A DNA stretch of 64,000 nt from Bacillota bacterium (lineage in GTDB: Bacteria > Bacillota > Bacilli > Paenibacillales > NBRC-103111), in the NCBI GenBank assembly GCA_023388055.1, contig JAEWGW010000004.1, positions 218,430 through 282,429 of the forward strand, written 5' to 3'. Both the position numbers and the translations under genes were made by a program. Positions within the stretch are counted from its first letter, which is position 1; each line of letters opens with the position of its first letter. The notes beneath the pieces were generated by a model. That model had not been told where the DNA came from. It saw nothing but the letters and a program-made list of their open reading frames with translations, and did not search any database. Below are positions 35,056-44,588 of this stretch, piece by piece.

Positions 35056-38000
35056 TTACATAATCCAATTCGCCAGGTAAACCAGGTCCTGAATGTCGAT
35101 GACACCGTCCGGGATAAAGTCCAGATTGGCATTCCAGCCCTCATCACCGGCCTTCAGCCCGTAAGCTGCGCCCAGGATGCCCAAGTCCCCGATATCTACC
35201 TGGCCTGCAACCGGCTTAACTGCCTTACCCAGGAACGTATCCACTGCCGCATTCAGTGCGGCCAAGGCCTGATCAGCCTGCTGCTGGGTAGAAGCACTGT
35301 TGGACGCCACCGTTTTGGCCACTGCAATAGCTGCCGTCAGCTCACTCTTGGCCGCCGAAGGATATTGGCTGATCTTCGTTCCCGTCACGGCGGAGCTGAG
35401 ATACGCCTCTGCCCGGGCCACTGCTGTCTGCAGAGCAGCCACATCAACAGCACCTGTTATTTGAATCTGCAAGGAAACCTCCGCCGCCTGCTGGATGATG
35501 CCGGTGCTTCCCGAAAGCTTCACATCGGAGGCTGTAAGGGCAACCGTTTGGGCTCCGCTTTTAGCTACCCAGGTCAGCTCAATCAGCGGACCCTCCGCGG
35601 TAACGGCTGCTGTCTGCCCGAAGCTGGCAGCCAGAAGGCGGACCTGGCCCGGCACCTCCTTCATTTCTTTTACAATGGAGAAACCTGACTTCAGGGATTT
35701 CGCCGACACAAATTCCAGCTTGGTGCTGTCATACCGGAAGGTCATGTCCTGGGCATAGACCGGTGTGATAACATTGCTTAATCCGTACCGGGTGGTGAAG
35801 CTTTCTCCGGGTGTAACCGGGTCCACATGGGACAAGGTGACCACGGGCTTGTCGCCCACCGGCGCCGCAGGAGCTGCGCTTACTGGAGCGGACGGCTGGC
35901 TTTCGCCGACTGTATTCACTGCCGTAACAACGTAATAGTAGGTGGTGCCGTTGGCCACACTGGTGTCCGTATAAGCGGTTCCGGTCAGATTGGAGGCAAC
36001 TGCCGTATACGTGCCGTTGGCACTGGTGCTTCTTTTCACCGTATAGGAGACGGCTCCCTGGGAAGCGTTCCAGGTCAAGGCTACCTTGGCATTCCCTGCA
36101 TCAGCGGTGACGGAGGCCGGAGCGGCAGGCACCACCGGAACCGGAATAACCGGGTCTGTCGAATTGCCTCCGATGGAAACAATGGAGCTGGTATAGCTTC
36201 TGATTTTATTCATGAGTGGAATATTCATGCTGTACGAGGCATCGTCCACCGCATTGTTGAAGGTCCACGTAAAGTCCCCGTTATTCATCCGTCCGGCCTT
36301 GGCGGTAACTGCCAGCTCCACCTGGTCTGCGGGATGGATATCCGCCGGCTTAACTCCGGTATCGATCAGTGTATCGAAGTTATTGTAAGGAGTCCCGCCC
36401 TTCAAGGTCACATAATGGCTGGGAACCGCCTCGCCTCGGGATGCCGCCAGATACGCATCGAAGGAGGTGGGATTGGCCGGGGCCGTACCGGCATTGGAGT
36501 TGGCATAGATCAGACTGCCGGGATCAAGGATCAGATTGCCGTAGGCTTTAATCATGCCTCCGGCTTCACCGGAGAAGGTGCCGTTGGCCACGCCGTCCTT
36601 AATATCCGTGCCCTGCAGGGAAATCATCATCGGATATTTGGCATTCCGGTACAGATTGGATTCCACGAAGATGGAGCTTCCTGTAGTCGCGCCTACCCCG
36701 TATTTCGCCACACCGTCGAAGTAGTTGTTGTACACATGGATGGTGCCTCTTCGTACCCGGGGATGGCGGGAGTCGGAATGGTCAAACCAGTTATGGTGCA
36801 GGGTGACGAAAAATTCATTCGGCTCACTTAGTCCCACCAGGGCGGACTTGCCGGAATCCCAATAGTGGTTGTACGAAAAGGTAATGAAGGTGGAGCCGCC
36901 CTTCAAGTCCGTGGAGCCGTCTCCCTTGGCCTGGTCGGCATCACCGCCGGCAGTGCCGTAGAACAGGTCATTGTTATGCAGCCAAACGTTGGCGTTGCCC
37001 GTATCCAGGGAAATACCGTCGTCAGGGAACAGCATGATGCCCATATTGCGGATTTCGGCATTGCCGGCGTATCTGACCAGGAAGCCCCAGCCGTACGCAT
37101 ACGCGTCTTCGCCGATGCCCTCAAGCGTCATATTCATTTCCGCATAATTGGATTTGCCCTTCACCTCCAGATAACCGCTGCTGTTCAGCTGGCCGCTCAT
37201 GTCGGAGGCGGTTACCTTCCCGATAAAACGGATAGCCAAGGGAGTGGTATCATACCCCTTCTGGCGCAGGGAAAGAATATTGCCGATTCCGGTGCCCTTG
37301 GTGACTGCACCCTTGCTGCTGGTAATTACATCCAGGGTGACGGTTTTGGCGGTTTCCGGGGTGACATAGATCACCTGGGCGCCGGGTCTCAGCGTACCGT
37401 CGTCGTTGTAGGCCCCGGATCCTGTTTTGAAGGTGGAGTTGGCGGCAAAGGCAAAGCCGGACCGGTCATGCTTATCCACCGTGATCATATCGGAAACCGA
37501 GGCGGCTCTTGTGCCATCGGGCAGCACGGCTTCCACCTTCAGCACATAATCTCCAGCCGCCAGAGCTACTGCATCTGCCCTCCAATTGGCCGGGTATTGG
37601 CGGATCAGCTGGGTATCAATCTGCACATATCCGGAATCATCCGCGTTTAACGGCTTCACGTATACGTTATAACCCTGGGCATTGCTCACCGGCGACCATT
37701 CCACATAAGCGGTTTCCAGCCAGCCCCCGGTTTTGGACAAAACGGGACTGAAGGCATCCAGCGGAACAGGAGCAGCGGAGACCACCGCAGAGCTGACGCT
37801 TTCCCCATCCAGGTTAACGGCCGTTACCACGAAATAGTAGGTTAATCCATTGGTGAGTCCCGCTACAGCGTAATTCGTCGCTGCTACATCGGCTGCTACA
37901 GCAGTAAAGCTCTGGCCATCCGTGCTCATCTTGACGTTGTAGCTGGTCGCGCCTGTTACCGCATTCCAGGAGACTGTAATTTTCGAGTCGGAGGCAGTGG

Positions 38001-39345
38001 CCTTCACTCCCACCGGCGCTACAGGCGGCGGAGATTGTACGGGAACGGCCTGCACCTCCGCCGCATTCCCGCCAGTTCCTACAGCATTAACGGCGGACAC
38101 TGTAAAATAATACGCGGTTTGGTTGGTCAAGCCCGCTACCGTGTAAGAGTTGGCGAGAACCTCCGGCACAGAGGTATACGGTCCCCCGCTTACCGCTGCA
38201 TACTTCACGGTGTAGCTTAACGCTCCGTCAACCGCATTCCAGTTCAGCACCACCTGACCGTTCTGCGGAGAAGCGGTCAGCCCTGTGGGGACAGCAGGCG
38301 GTTGGGGTTTCTGGGGCGTTGCTTCTGCCTGCGCGGAGTCCGCACTTTCCAGGCCTCCGCTAACCGCCGTCACCACATAATAGTAGGTGGTGCCGTTCAC
38401 CAGCCCTTGGTCCACATAGGAACCGGCTGTAAGCCCGGACCGGACTTCCGTGTAGGGTCCGCCGTTTGTTTCCGAACGCTTCACCGTATAGCTCATACCC
38501 TCTGATGCGATCCAGGACAAGGCAGCCTGGGCATCACCCGCTTCTGCAGCCAGCCCTACCGGTGCTGCCGGGAGTATGGCCTTGGTATATACCTTCAGGT
38601 TGTCATAATACATGCTGGAGGTTTGGGCCGAGGTAGTGAAGCCCGAAATCCGGGATATCTCCGCTGCAGAATTGGCAGCTGTTTCGGAGAACTCGAATAC
38701 TCCCGCGCTGGAGAAATTACCGGATGCCCCTGCACGGGCGAAGGCCTGGGCTTTTTTCCCCAGGGTGTCTACCTCCAGCCGGATCTGGTACCAGACATCC
38801 TTCTGGTAGCCCTGCACCAGCCGTTTATTGGAGCTCACACCGTACAAATATTGGGACAGGTTGGCTCCGCTGTCGCTGAGCCTCAGCTCCAGCAGCGCCT
38901 GTCCGTCTGTATTCTCCAGACGGATTACCTTGTAGCCGTGGCTGTCCATTCCGGTTTTTTCGATGCGCCAATCAAACTCTACTGTAACCAGTCCGGTGAG
39001 AGGAGACGGCAGGGTCCGCACAAATTTACTGTCACCGCTGTCCGTATCCTTCACATACAACACATGTCCGGTTTTATCGTTGTTGACAGACGGATTGGCG
39101 ATGGCGCCCGCATCCAATACCGTAACATCATTGGTGGCTGTTCCCGGGTTGGGCGTAATCGTGTAGCCCGCTGCCTCCAGTCCGGAACGGTCGGTTATGG
39201 TGTCGTATTGATCATGAATGATATCCGTTCGTATGTAATCCTCTGCGGCATGTGCAGCCGGAATCAAAGCCGGAATCCCGGGCAATATCAGATTGAAACC
39301 AAGCACTGCCGAAATCACCATGCTTAGCACGCGTTTTCTTTTCAT
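35056..39345 (-). CDS. Secreted multidomain pectate lyase (PL1) with FN3, cohesin-like, FIVAR-like and dockerin modules
   Basis: This 1429-aa exoenzyme starts at ATG 39345 behind AGGAGG. Order: signal peptide (to AAHAA), a laminin-G-like domain (about 30-255), three FN3 domains (about 265-535), an Ig-like domain, then a PL1 parallel beta-helix (about 640-1060). The latter has DQAKGDGSTDLKGG, HHNWFDHSDSRHPRVRRG (catalytic Arg region) and HVYNNYFDG. A fourth FN3, a cohesin-like domain (SHVDPVTPGESFTTRYGL), a FIVAR-like helical domain and a C-terminal dockerin follow. The first dockerin repeat has lost loop acids (VKPVAGQVDIGD) while the second (DFIPDGVIDIQD) keeps most. It cleaves homogalacturonan by beta-elimination using calcium. 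It is first in an operon with the scaffold and dockerin genes. Confidence 0.9.
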   Translation of the reverse strand: MKRKRVLSMVISAVLGFNLILPGIPALIPAAHAAEDYIRTDIIHDQYDTITDRSGLEAAGYTITPNPGTATNDVTVLDAGAIANPSVNNDKTGHVLYVKDTDSGDSKFVRTLPSPLTGLVTVEFDWRIEKTGMDSHGYKVIRLENTDGQALLELRLSDSGANLSQYLYGVSSNKRLVQGYQKDVWYQIRLEVDTLGKKAQAFARAGASGNFSSAGVFEFSETAANSAAEISRISGFTTSAQTSSMYYDNLKVYTKAILPAAPVGLAAEAGDAQAALSWIASEGMSYTVKRSETNGGPYTEVRSGLTAGSYVDQGLVNGTTYYYVVTAVSGGLESADSAQAEATPQKPQPPAVPTGLTASPQNGQVVLNWNAVDGALSYTVKYAAVSGGPYTSVPEVLANSYTVAGLTNQTAYYFTVSAVNAVGTGGNAAEVQAVPVQSPPPVAPVGVKATASDSKITVSWNAVTGATSYNVKMSTDGQSFTAVAADVAATNYAVAGLTNGLTYYFVVTAVNLDGESVSSAVVSAAPVPLDAFSPVLSKTGGWLETAYVEWSPVSNAQGYNVYVKPLNADDSGYVQIDTQLIRQYPANWRADAVALAAGDYVLKVEAVLPDGTRAASVSDMITVDKHDRSGFAFAANSTFKTGSGAYNDDGTLRPGAQVIYVTPETAKTVTLDVITSSKGAVTKGTGIGNILSLRQKGYDTTPLAIRFIGKVTASDMSGQLNSSGYLEVKGKSNYAEMNMTLEGIGEDAYAYGWGFLVRYAGNAEIRNMGIMLFPDDGISLDTGNANVWLHNNDLFYGTAGGDADQAKGDGSTDLKGGSTFITFSYNHYWDSGKSALVGLSEPNEFFVTLHHNWFDHSDSRHPRVRRGTIHVYNNYFDGVAKYGVGATTGSSIFVESNLYRNAKYPMMISLQGTDIKDGVANGTFSGEAGGMIKAYGNLILDPGSLIYANSNAGTAPANPTSFDAYLAASRGEAVPSHYVTLKGGTPYNNFDTLIDTGVKPADIHPADQVELAVTAKAGRMNNGDFTWTFNNAVDDASYSMNIPLMNKIRSYTSSIVSIGGNSTDPVIPVPVVPAAPASVTADAGNAKVALTWNASQGAVSYTVKRSTSANGTYTAVASNLTGTAYTDTSVANGTTYYYVVTAVNTVGESQPSAPVSAAPAAPVGDKPVVTLSHVDPVTPGESFTTRYGLSNVITPVYAQDMTFRYDSTKLEFVSAKSLKSGFSIVKEMKEVPGQVRLLAASFGQTAAVTAEGPLIELTWVAKSGAQTVALTASDVKLSGSTGIIQQAAEVSLQIQITGAVDVAALQTAVARAEAYLSSAVTGTKISQYPSAAKSELTAAIAVAKTVASNSASTQQQADQALAALNAAVDTFLGKAVKPVAGQVDIGDLGILGAAYGLKAGDEGWNANLDFIPDGVIDIQDLVYLANWIM

Positions 39346-39371
39346 TGAGACCTCCTGAAGAATGATTTTTT

Positions 39372-39385
39372 TGTAACCGCTTTCC
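39372..39385 (-). promoter_or_regulatory. Candidate catabolite-responsive element (cre)
   Basis: The minus strand reads GGAAAGCGGTTACA, which fits the CcpA consensus TGNAANCGNTNNCA at all fixed positions except the first. It lies 27 bp upstream of the pectate lyase start, where CcpA could block transcription when preferred sugars are present. Confidence 0.6.
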
Positions 39386-39518
39386 AAGCATACGGAATGC
39401 CGTTCGTTCCATAAATAATCATTACCTCACAAGTAGTGCCAAATTTGCCCGATCTGAGCTAGTGAGCACCGCTGGAATGGATTTCCTCAGCCTCAGAAGG
39501 CGGAGATGGACAAAAAAA

Positions 39519-39545
39519 GTAAAAAAAACCGCCTAGGCGGGTTAA
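39519..39545 (-). terminator. Terminator downstream of the coiled-coil lipoprotein gene
   Basis: Palindrome CCGCCTAGGCGG followed on the minus strand by a run of eight T. It separates the 39655 gene from the pectate lyase promoter region. The remainder of 39386-39654 shows no gene. Confidence 0.65.
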
Positions 39546-39654
39546 TGGAGTGGATATTTTAAATAAAATGGTTATTCCAATTATTCCAATTAATGGGATG
39601 CGGATTAAGCTACCCGATCTATTTTGGTGGTGAGCTTCCGGCGGGCACACATTG

Positions 39655-40335
39655 TTACTTGACCTTATATTCGTACTTTTCTTTATTGACCGTGATGATC
39701 AGCACCACTGATTTATCATCAGTTGATGCCTCCTTGGGAAGCTCGGCAAGGTAATGCAGCGTACCGGTCTTAAGGGGCTCGATGCTGGTGATATTCGTGT
39801 AGGTAAAATCCGAACCGCCTCCCTTTTCAATCGTGGAAAAGCTTTTGTACTCATATTTATCCGCGTACTTTACGGCTACTGATGCGAATTCATCCGCATC
39901 CCCGGCAGAGCTCTTCAGGCTTTTGATGCTGAGAACCGTATCCAAATATATATTCGCAGGGTCCTTCACCTCATAATAGGTATAGAGGGATGCCGGCTTG
40001 GGCGGCATTACCTTGGCGGTAAAATCTGCTTTCACCAATGTGATTTCGGCGTAATCGTTGATCGTCAAAGGTGTGCCGGATTCAATCGTTTTCATCTTCG
40101 AGGCAGCGGGAGACGGACTCGGTTTGGCTGTTGCTCCCCCTGCTGCGCTGGTATTACCTTCTTTTCCACTTGCAGAAAGCTGCTCCTTGAGCTGCTTGTT
40201 CTCAGCGGTCAACTGCTCGACTAGCGCTTTGGTTTTCACCAATTCATCGGAATCCGACGCTTTGCCGGAACAGCCTGCCGCGATGGATGCCGAAATGGCA
40301 ATGGCACCAAACACTTTGACATATTTGCTCATCAT
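39655..40335 (-). CDS. Lipoprotein with coiled-coil segment, unknown function
   Basis: This 226-aa protein has a lipoprotein signal with SIAAGC (Cys about 22), then a short coiled coil (ELVKTKALVEQLTAENKQLK), a Ser/Pro-rich linker and a C-terminal beta-rich domain of about 140 residues similar in look to DUF4352/immunoglobulin-like lipoproteins. It should be anchored on the outer face of the membrane. Start ATG 40335 follows GGAGAG (ATG 40332 is equally good). Its neighbour is another lipoprotein on the same strand, 121 bp upstream. The function is not recognised. Confidence 0.75.
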   Translation of the reverse strand: MMSKYVKVFGAIAISASIAAGCSGKASDSDELVKTKALVEQLTAENKQLKEQLSASGKEGNTSAAGGATAKPSPSPAASKMKTIESGTPLTINDYAEITLVKADFTAKVMPPKPASLYTYYEVKDPANIYLDTVLSIKSLKSSAGDADEFASVAVKYADKYEYKSFSTIEKGGGSDFTYTNITSIEPLKTGTLHYLAELPKEASTDDKSVVLIITVNKEKYEYKVK

Positions 40336-40456
40336 AACACTCTCCAGTTTTTCCAGATGCTCTTAAATTCACTAGACATCATATCAAACGGAAGAACATT
40401 ATGGAAGTTGTTCATAGATCTATCATATATGGGATAAGCCTTAAACCTAAATCCTG

Positions 40457-41122
40457 CTAAGGCTTACCCCCGGCCTCCACCGTCGACAGCATCACCTGGG
40501 CAGGCTGGGCAAACTGTGCCGCCGCTTCTCCCTTGGGATTATGGAGACGGAACAAAAAGGGGTTCCCGTTCTCCGATTTCCACACCATGTAATCCCATAC
40601 ACCTTCCATCGCAGAAACTTGCAGATACAGCTCCGTAAATCTCAGCGGATGCTCCACCAGCTCCCCGGTATATTCCCTGGTCTCCCCGAGCTTGGCCAGC
40701 TCCTCCTGCCCCTGCTTGCGGAGTGTATCCACGGAAAAATCTGCGGGTAGCATCTCGATTCCTGCGTAATACTCCGGTGCCGCAGCAAGCGAAAGCCGCC
40801 CCTTAGCAGGGTCGAAGATAAAACCGTCAAACATATAGAAGGAGTACCCGGGGCCTTGCTGCAGCTTCGCCTCCTTCTGTTGATATCCTTCCGATGTCAT
40901 CACTTCTATGGAACGGACAGTTGGCCGCGTTCCCGCAGACGGGCTGGGCGACATGCTGGCACCGGGTGTGCTCAAGCCGCCCGACACCGTGGGAGTGGAC
41001 GTATGGCCAGCCGACTCCGCAGAAGATTCACCCGGAGCTGCCGACTTTCCGGAGCAGGCGGCAAGCAAAAGCGATACGGATAGAACGGCTCCAGTTATAA
41101 GGGGTTTGCGCCAATGTTTCAT
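40457..41122 (-). CDS. Uncharacterised lipoprotein
   Basis: This 221-aa protein starts at ATG 41122 behind AGGAGG. The signal peptide ends in the lipobox LLAAC (Cys about 23), followed by a Ser/Thr/Pro-rich linker of about 45 residues. The C-terminal domain (about 70-221) has no motif I recognise. It may be transcribed with the following coiled-coil lipoprotein gene. It is divergent from selO. Confidence 0.75.
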   Translation of the reverse strand: MKHWRKPLITGAVLSVSLLLAACSGKSAAPGESSAESAGHTSTPTVSGGLSTPGASMSPSPSAGTRPTVRSIEVMTSEGYQQKEAKLQQGPGYSFYMFDGFIFDPAKGRLSLAAAPEYYAGIEMLPADFSVDTLRKQGQEELAKLGETREYTGELVEHPLRFTELYLQVSAMEGVWDYMVWKSENGNPFLFRLHNPKGEAAAQFAQPAQVMLSTVEAGGKP

Positions 41123-41264
41123 ATGAAGCACCTCCTGTTGAAGTTAACATTGAAGTAACCGTTATCCGCTGCCGCTAATCATTCGCATCTGAACCGGATT
41201 ATTTATACAATGAAGGCACACGCTATAGAAAACAAAATATTTGCTGAAGAAGGTGGGATGATCC

Positions 41265-42743
41265 ATGTCAGAGCAAGAAGGAAAGGCGGATGGCGGGTGG
41301 AAGCTGGACAACAGTTATTCCCGGCTGCCTCACACCTTTTTTACCAAACAAGGACCGACCGCTGTACGTACCCCGGAGTTGGCTGTGCTGAATGAGCCGC
41401 TTGCTGCTGAGCTGGGACTGAATGTCCGTGAGCTGCGGCAGGAAAACGGAGTGTCGGTGCTTGCCGGGAACAGGGTGCCAGATGGAGCAGCCCCTCTTGC
41501 CCAGGCATATGCGGGACATCAATTCGGGTACTTCACCATGCTGGGAGACGGAAGGGCCTTGCTCCTTGGCGAGCAGCTTACTCTCTCCGGGAAGCGGATG
41601 GACATCCAGCTCAAGGGCTCCGGCAGAACCACTTATTCCCGCCGCGGTGACGGCCGGGCCGCCCTTGGCCCTATGCTTCGGGAGTATGTCATTAGCGAAG
41701 CTATGTATGCCTTGGGCATTCCGACAACACGCAGTCTTGCCGTGGTATCCACCGGTGAACCGGTGATCCGCGAAACGGTATTGCCCGGCGCCGTTCTGAC
41801 CCGGGTGGCAGCCAGTCATCTGCGGGTAGGCACCTTCCAATACGCCGCCCAGCAGGGAAACACCGAAGAGCTTCGGGCTTTGGCGGATTATGCACTTCAG
41901 CGGCATTTTCCCGAGATGGAGGCAGAAGGAAGAGAACGGTATCTTGCCCTGCTCTATGAGGTGATCAAGCGGCAGGCCAGCCTCATTGCCCAATGGCAGC
42001 TTGTCGGTTTCATTCACGGTGTGATGAACACAGACAACATGGCCATCAGCGGAGAAACCATTGATTACGGCCCCTGCGCGTTTATGGACACCTACAACCC
42101 CGCTACTGTATTCAGCTCCATTGATACCTACGGGCGGTATGCATACGGCAATCAACCGGACATTGGAGCCTGGAATTTATCCAGATTCGCCGAAGCTTTG
42201 CTTCCTCTTCTGCATGAAGATGAGGAACAGGCCATTAAGCTGGCAGAGGATGCAATCAGGGAGTATTACGAGCTTTATCACCAGAACTGGCTTGTTGGTA
42301 TGCGGGCCAAGCTGGGGTTGTCGGGCGGGGAGCCGGAGGATGAACTCTTGATCCGGGATCTGCTTCAGTGGATGGAGAAAAACCGCGCCGACTTCACCAA
42401 TACCTTCCGTGCGCTCACCTTGGGCCAAACAGAGGACTCCAGCCTTGTCCCAAGTCCCGAATTCGTCCGGTGGCAGGAGCGCTGGCAGGCCAGATTGGGC
42501 AGGCAGGAAAGCACCGAAGCTGCCGTACGCCAGCTGATGCGCAGCAGCAATCCGTCGGTGATTCCCCGGAACCACCGGGTTGAAGCTGCATTGGAGGCGG
42601 CGGTGGAACACGGAGATTACAGCGTGATGGAGCAGTTCCTTGCTGTGCTGGCCACGCCCTACGCGTATACACCGGAGCAGGAGGAATATACCGCACCTCC
42701 CGAACCCTCGGCCTGCGCATACCAGACCTTCTGCGGTACCTGA
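41265..42743 (+). CDS. selO: SelO/YdiU-family protein adenylyltransferase
   Basis: This 492-aa pseudokinase-fold enzyme transfers AMP from ATP to Ser, Thr or Tyr of proteins; in other organisms it acts in redox homeostasis. Family motifs are intact: AYAGHQFGYFTMLGDGRALLLGE, QLKGSGRTTYSRRGDGRAAL, REYVISEAM, and the catalytic loop/metal motifs HGVMNTDN and IDYGPCAFMD. The C-terminus YQTFCGT is typical; in E. coli SelO the C-terminal Cys forms a regulatory disulfide. ATG 41265 follows GAAGGTGGGA. The gene is alone on its strand and followed by a four-arm repeat. Confidence 0.95.
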   Translation: MSEQEGKADGGWKLDNSYSRLPHTFFTKQGPTAVRTPELAVLNEPLAAELGLNVRELRQENGVSVLAGNRVPDGAAPLAQAYAGHQFGYFTMLGDGRALLLGEQLTLSGKRMDIQLKGSGRTTYSRRGDGRAALGPMLREYVISEAMYALGIPTTRSLAVVSTGEPVIRETVLPGAVLTRVAASHLRVGTFQYAAQQGNTEELRALADYALQRHFPEMEAEGRERYLALLYEVIKRQASLIAQWQLVGFIHGVMNTDNMAISGETIDYGPCAFMDTYNPATVFSSIDTYGRYAYGNQPDIGAWNLSRFAEALLPLLHEDEEQAIKLAEDAIREYYELYHQNWLVGMRAKLGLSGGEPEDELLIRDLLQWMEKNRADFTNTFRALTLGQTEDSSLVPSPEFVRWQERWQARLGRQESTEAAVRQLMRSSNPSVIPRNHRVEAALEAAVEHGDYSVMEQFLAVLATPYAYTPEQEEYTAPPEPSACAYQTFCGT

Positions 42744-42825
42744 AGCAGGCAATACCAACCAAAAACCTTCGTAAACACCACCTGGCAGGAGACAATCAGC
42801 CTCAGTAGCAGGGACGCATAAACTG

Positions 42826-43008
42826 TAACGGAACGGAGCGACTCTTAGACGGCAAAAATACCCTTTGCGGTTTTTTAACGGAACTCTCCGCCCCTTAGAG
42901 GCGTAACAAAAGGGGATAAGCCGACAAAATGAGCTGTAAGAGTCGCTAAGTTCCGTTAGATTTTTAATCCGCCTTATTATGCCGGCTAAGAGTCGCTGAG
43001 TTCTGTTA
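42826..43008. repeat. Four-arm nested repeat element 3 (TAACGGAAC type)
   Basis: Direct arms start at 42826 and 42876; inverted arms end at 42958 and 43008. The arm core is TAACGGAACTNAGCGACTCTTA. Total 183 bp, the same geometry as the other elements. It fills the gap between the convergent selO and VOC genes. Confidence 0.85.
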
Positions 43009-43020
43009 TAGCATTACCGC

Positions 43021-43443
43021 CTAACCTTGCAGCTCCGTATAAATCTGAAAGGTCACGCCGAACTTGTCCGTCACATCACCGAAGCCGGGACTGAAGGGCT
43101 CTTCCCTAAAGGGCATGTTGATGGTCCCTCCTTGCTGCAGGGCCTCGAAAATCCCCCGGGACTGCTCCACGTTGTTGGTTGTAATACAAATGGTTACCCG
43201 TTTGCCCGCTTCAATGGCCGAACCGCCAAAGGCATCCGAAAACATCAGCTCCGAATCTCCAACCTTCAATTTAGCGTGGGCCACAAGCTGCTTAAGCTCG
43301 TCGGTGAACGTCTCCGGCATGTTCGGCATATCCCCATAGGTGGCCAACGAAAGGACCTCCGCTCCGATTGCTTCCTCATAAAACCGGATCGCCTCTTTCA
43401 CTTTTCCTTCCAGGGTAATATACGGGGTTAATTTAACGGTCAT
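43021..43443 (-). CDS. VOC/PhnB-like glyoxalase-fold protein
   Basis: This 140-aa protein has the paired beta-alpha-beta3 fold of the VOC superfamily, with PhnB-like features: YITLEGKVKEAIRFYEEAIGAE at the start, ELMFSDAFGG in the middle and WGDV-like FGDVTDKFGVTFQIY at the end. The PhnB subgroup usually lacks known substrates and may act in fosfomycin/bleomycin-like resistance or as demethylmenaquinone-methyltransferase-like proteins. ATG 43443 follows AAGGAGG. It lies 75 bp behind the ECF sigma factor gene, an arrangement seen often for such pairs. Confidence 0.88.
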   Translation of the reverse strand: MTVKLTPYITLEGKVKEAIRFYEEAIGAEVLSLATYGDMPNMPETFTDELKQLVAHAKLKVGDSELMFSDAFGGSAIEAGKRVTICITTNNVEQSRGIFEALQQGGTINMPFREEPFSPGFGDVTDKFGVTFQIYTELQG

Positions 43444-43518
43444 CGATGAATCCTCCTTAGGCGTGAATGCCCATCTATTTTCACTATCATGAGTATAGAC
43501 GAACGGGCCTGGAAGAAA

Positions 43519-44499
43519 TCATCGGTCGGCCGATAAATTTTTTTCTGAATCCAAAAAGGGAGGTAGCCCAAACCGGCCGAATAAGGCCGGATCGATAAAA
43601 TGGTGGAGATGCACAATCTTCCCGTCCTTGATTTCCGGGATATGAATCGCCCACGGCTGCAGCAACCCCTTATCTCCGGCAGGCACATACTGCGCAAATC
43701 CGGGACAACCGCCGTTTGCCCGGACAGGCAGCAAGCGGGAGCCGAGACAATGGAGGCGTGTGGTCTCATAGAACAAGGACATATTCGGCCTGCCGTCCAC
43801 CCACATCACAAAAGGCGGCATGGACAAGCTGCCGTTCTCATGAAATAACACCAACAGCGAATCAATATCATATCTTTCGAAGGCCTCCACATAACGGGTC
43901 AGCAGCTCCTGGTCCGCATTGTCATCCAGCTCCCGCAGAGCTTCTGACCGGAGCTCCGCTTTCCCTAACGTTGCCCGTGCGCGCTGCAAGGCACTGTTCA
44001 CGGCAGTCACGGTCATCCCCATGGCTTCGGCCGTCTGAGTGGCCGGCCACCGGAAGACCTCCTGCAGAATCAGTACAGCGCGCTGCCGGGGCGGAAGGGT
44101 CTGCAGAATCGCAACAAAGGATAAACGGATACTCTCTTTACTCACCACAATATCCGCGGGATTGCCGATAGAGTCCGGTATAGGCCATACCCATGAGGCG
44201 TTGGGCAGCTGATCCTTAGGCTCCGTAATCTGCGCGGCAGGCTCCGACAGATCCATCGGAAGAGCCCGGCGCTTCGCGCTTCTCAGCCGGTCGATGCAGA
44301 TATTCGTCACAATCCGGTACACCCAGGCCTTGCGGGAACCCTCCTGCTGCAGCTGATCCCAGCTCTGCCAGACACGGACCAGGGCATCCTGCACCGCATC
44401 CTCCGCTTCGAAGATGGACCCCGTCATCCGGTAGCAATACCCCACAAGCTCCGGACGCAGCCCTTCGATCCATTCCAGTTCCCCATGTTTCACGCTCAT
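43519..44499 (-). CDS. ECF sigma factor with C-terminal SnoaL-like domain
   Basis: This 326-aa protein has the sigma-70 region 2 (VGYCYRMTGSIFEAEDAVQDALVRVWQSW) and region 4 (LPPRQRAVLILQEVFRWPATQTAEAMGMTVTAVNSALQRAR). A C-terminal NTF2/SnoaL-like domain (about 205-315) probably replaces an anti-sigma factor in regulating activity. It matches the long ECF group often labelled SigX5/TIGR02960. ATG 44499 follows AGGAGG. The adjacent VOC protein is likely in its regulon. Signal unknown. Confidence 0.9.
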   Translation of the reverse strand: MSVKHGELEWIEGLRPELVGYCYRMTGSIFEAEDAVQDALVRVWQSWDQLQQEGSRKAWVYRIVTNICIDRLRSAKRRALPMDLSEPAAQITEPKDQLPNASWVWPIPDSIGNPADIVVSKESIRLSFVAILQTLPPRQRAVLILQEVFRWPATQTAEAMGMTVTAVNSALQRARATLGKAELRSEALRELDDNADQELLTRYVEAFERYDIDSLLVLFHENGSLSMPPFVMWVDGRPNMSLFYETTRLHCLGSRLLPVRANGGCPGFAQYVPAGDKGLLQPWAIHIPEIKDGKIVHLHHFIDPALFGRFGLPPFLDSEKNLSADR

Positions 44500-44588
44500 G
44501 CCTGTGTACCTCCTCTTGTATCTATTCTTCTTTCATATTCGCATATTTCTCCAAAGAATAGTATTCCATCGAAGCTGAGCCAGTGCGC

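Noticed and set aside
35827..37650. Two long minus-complement frames (334 and 261 aa) opposite the pectate lyase gene
   Set aside because: They are antisense shadows of a well-supported secreted enzyme, with no ribosome-binding site and composition rich in Gly/His/Arg typical of shadow frames.
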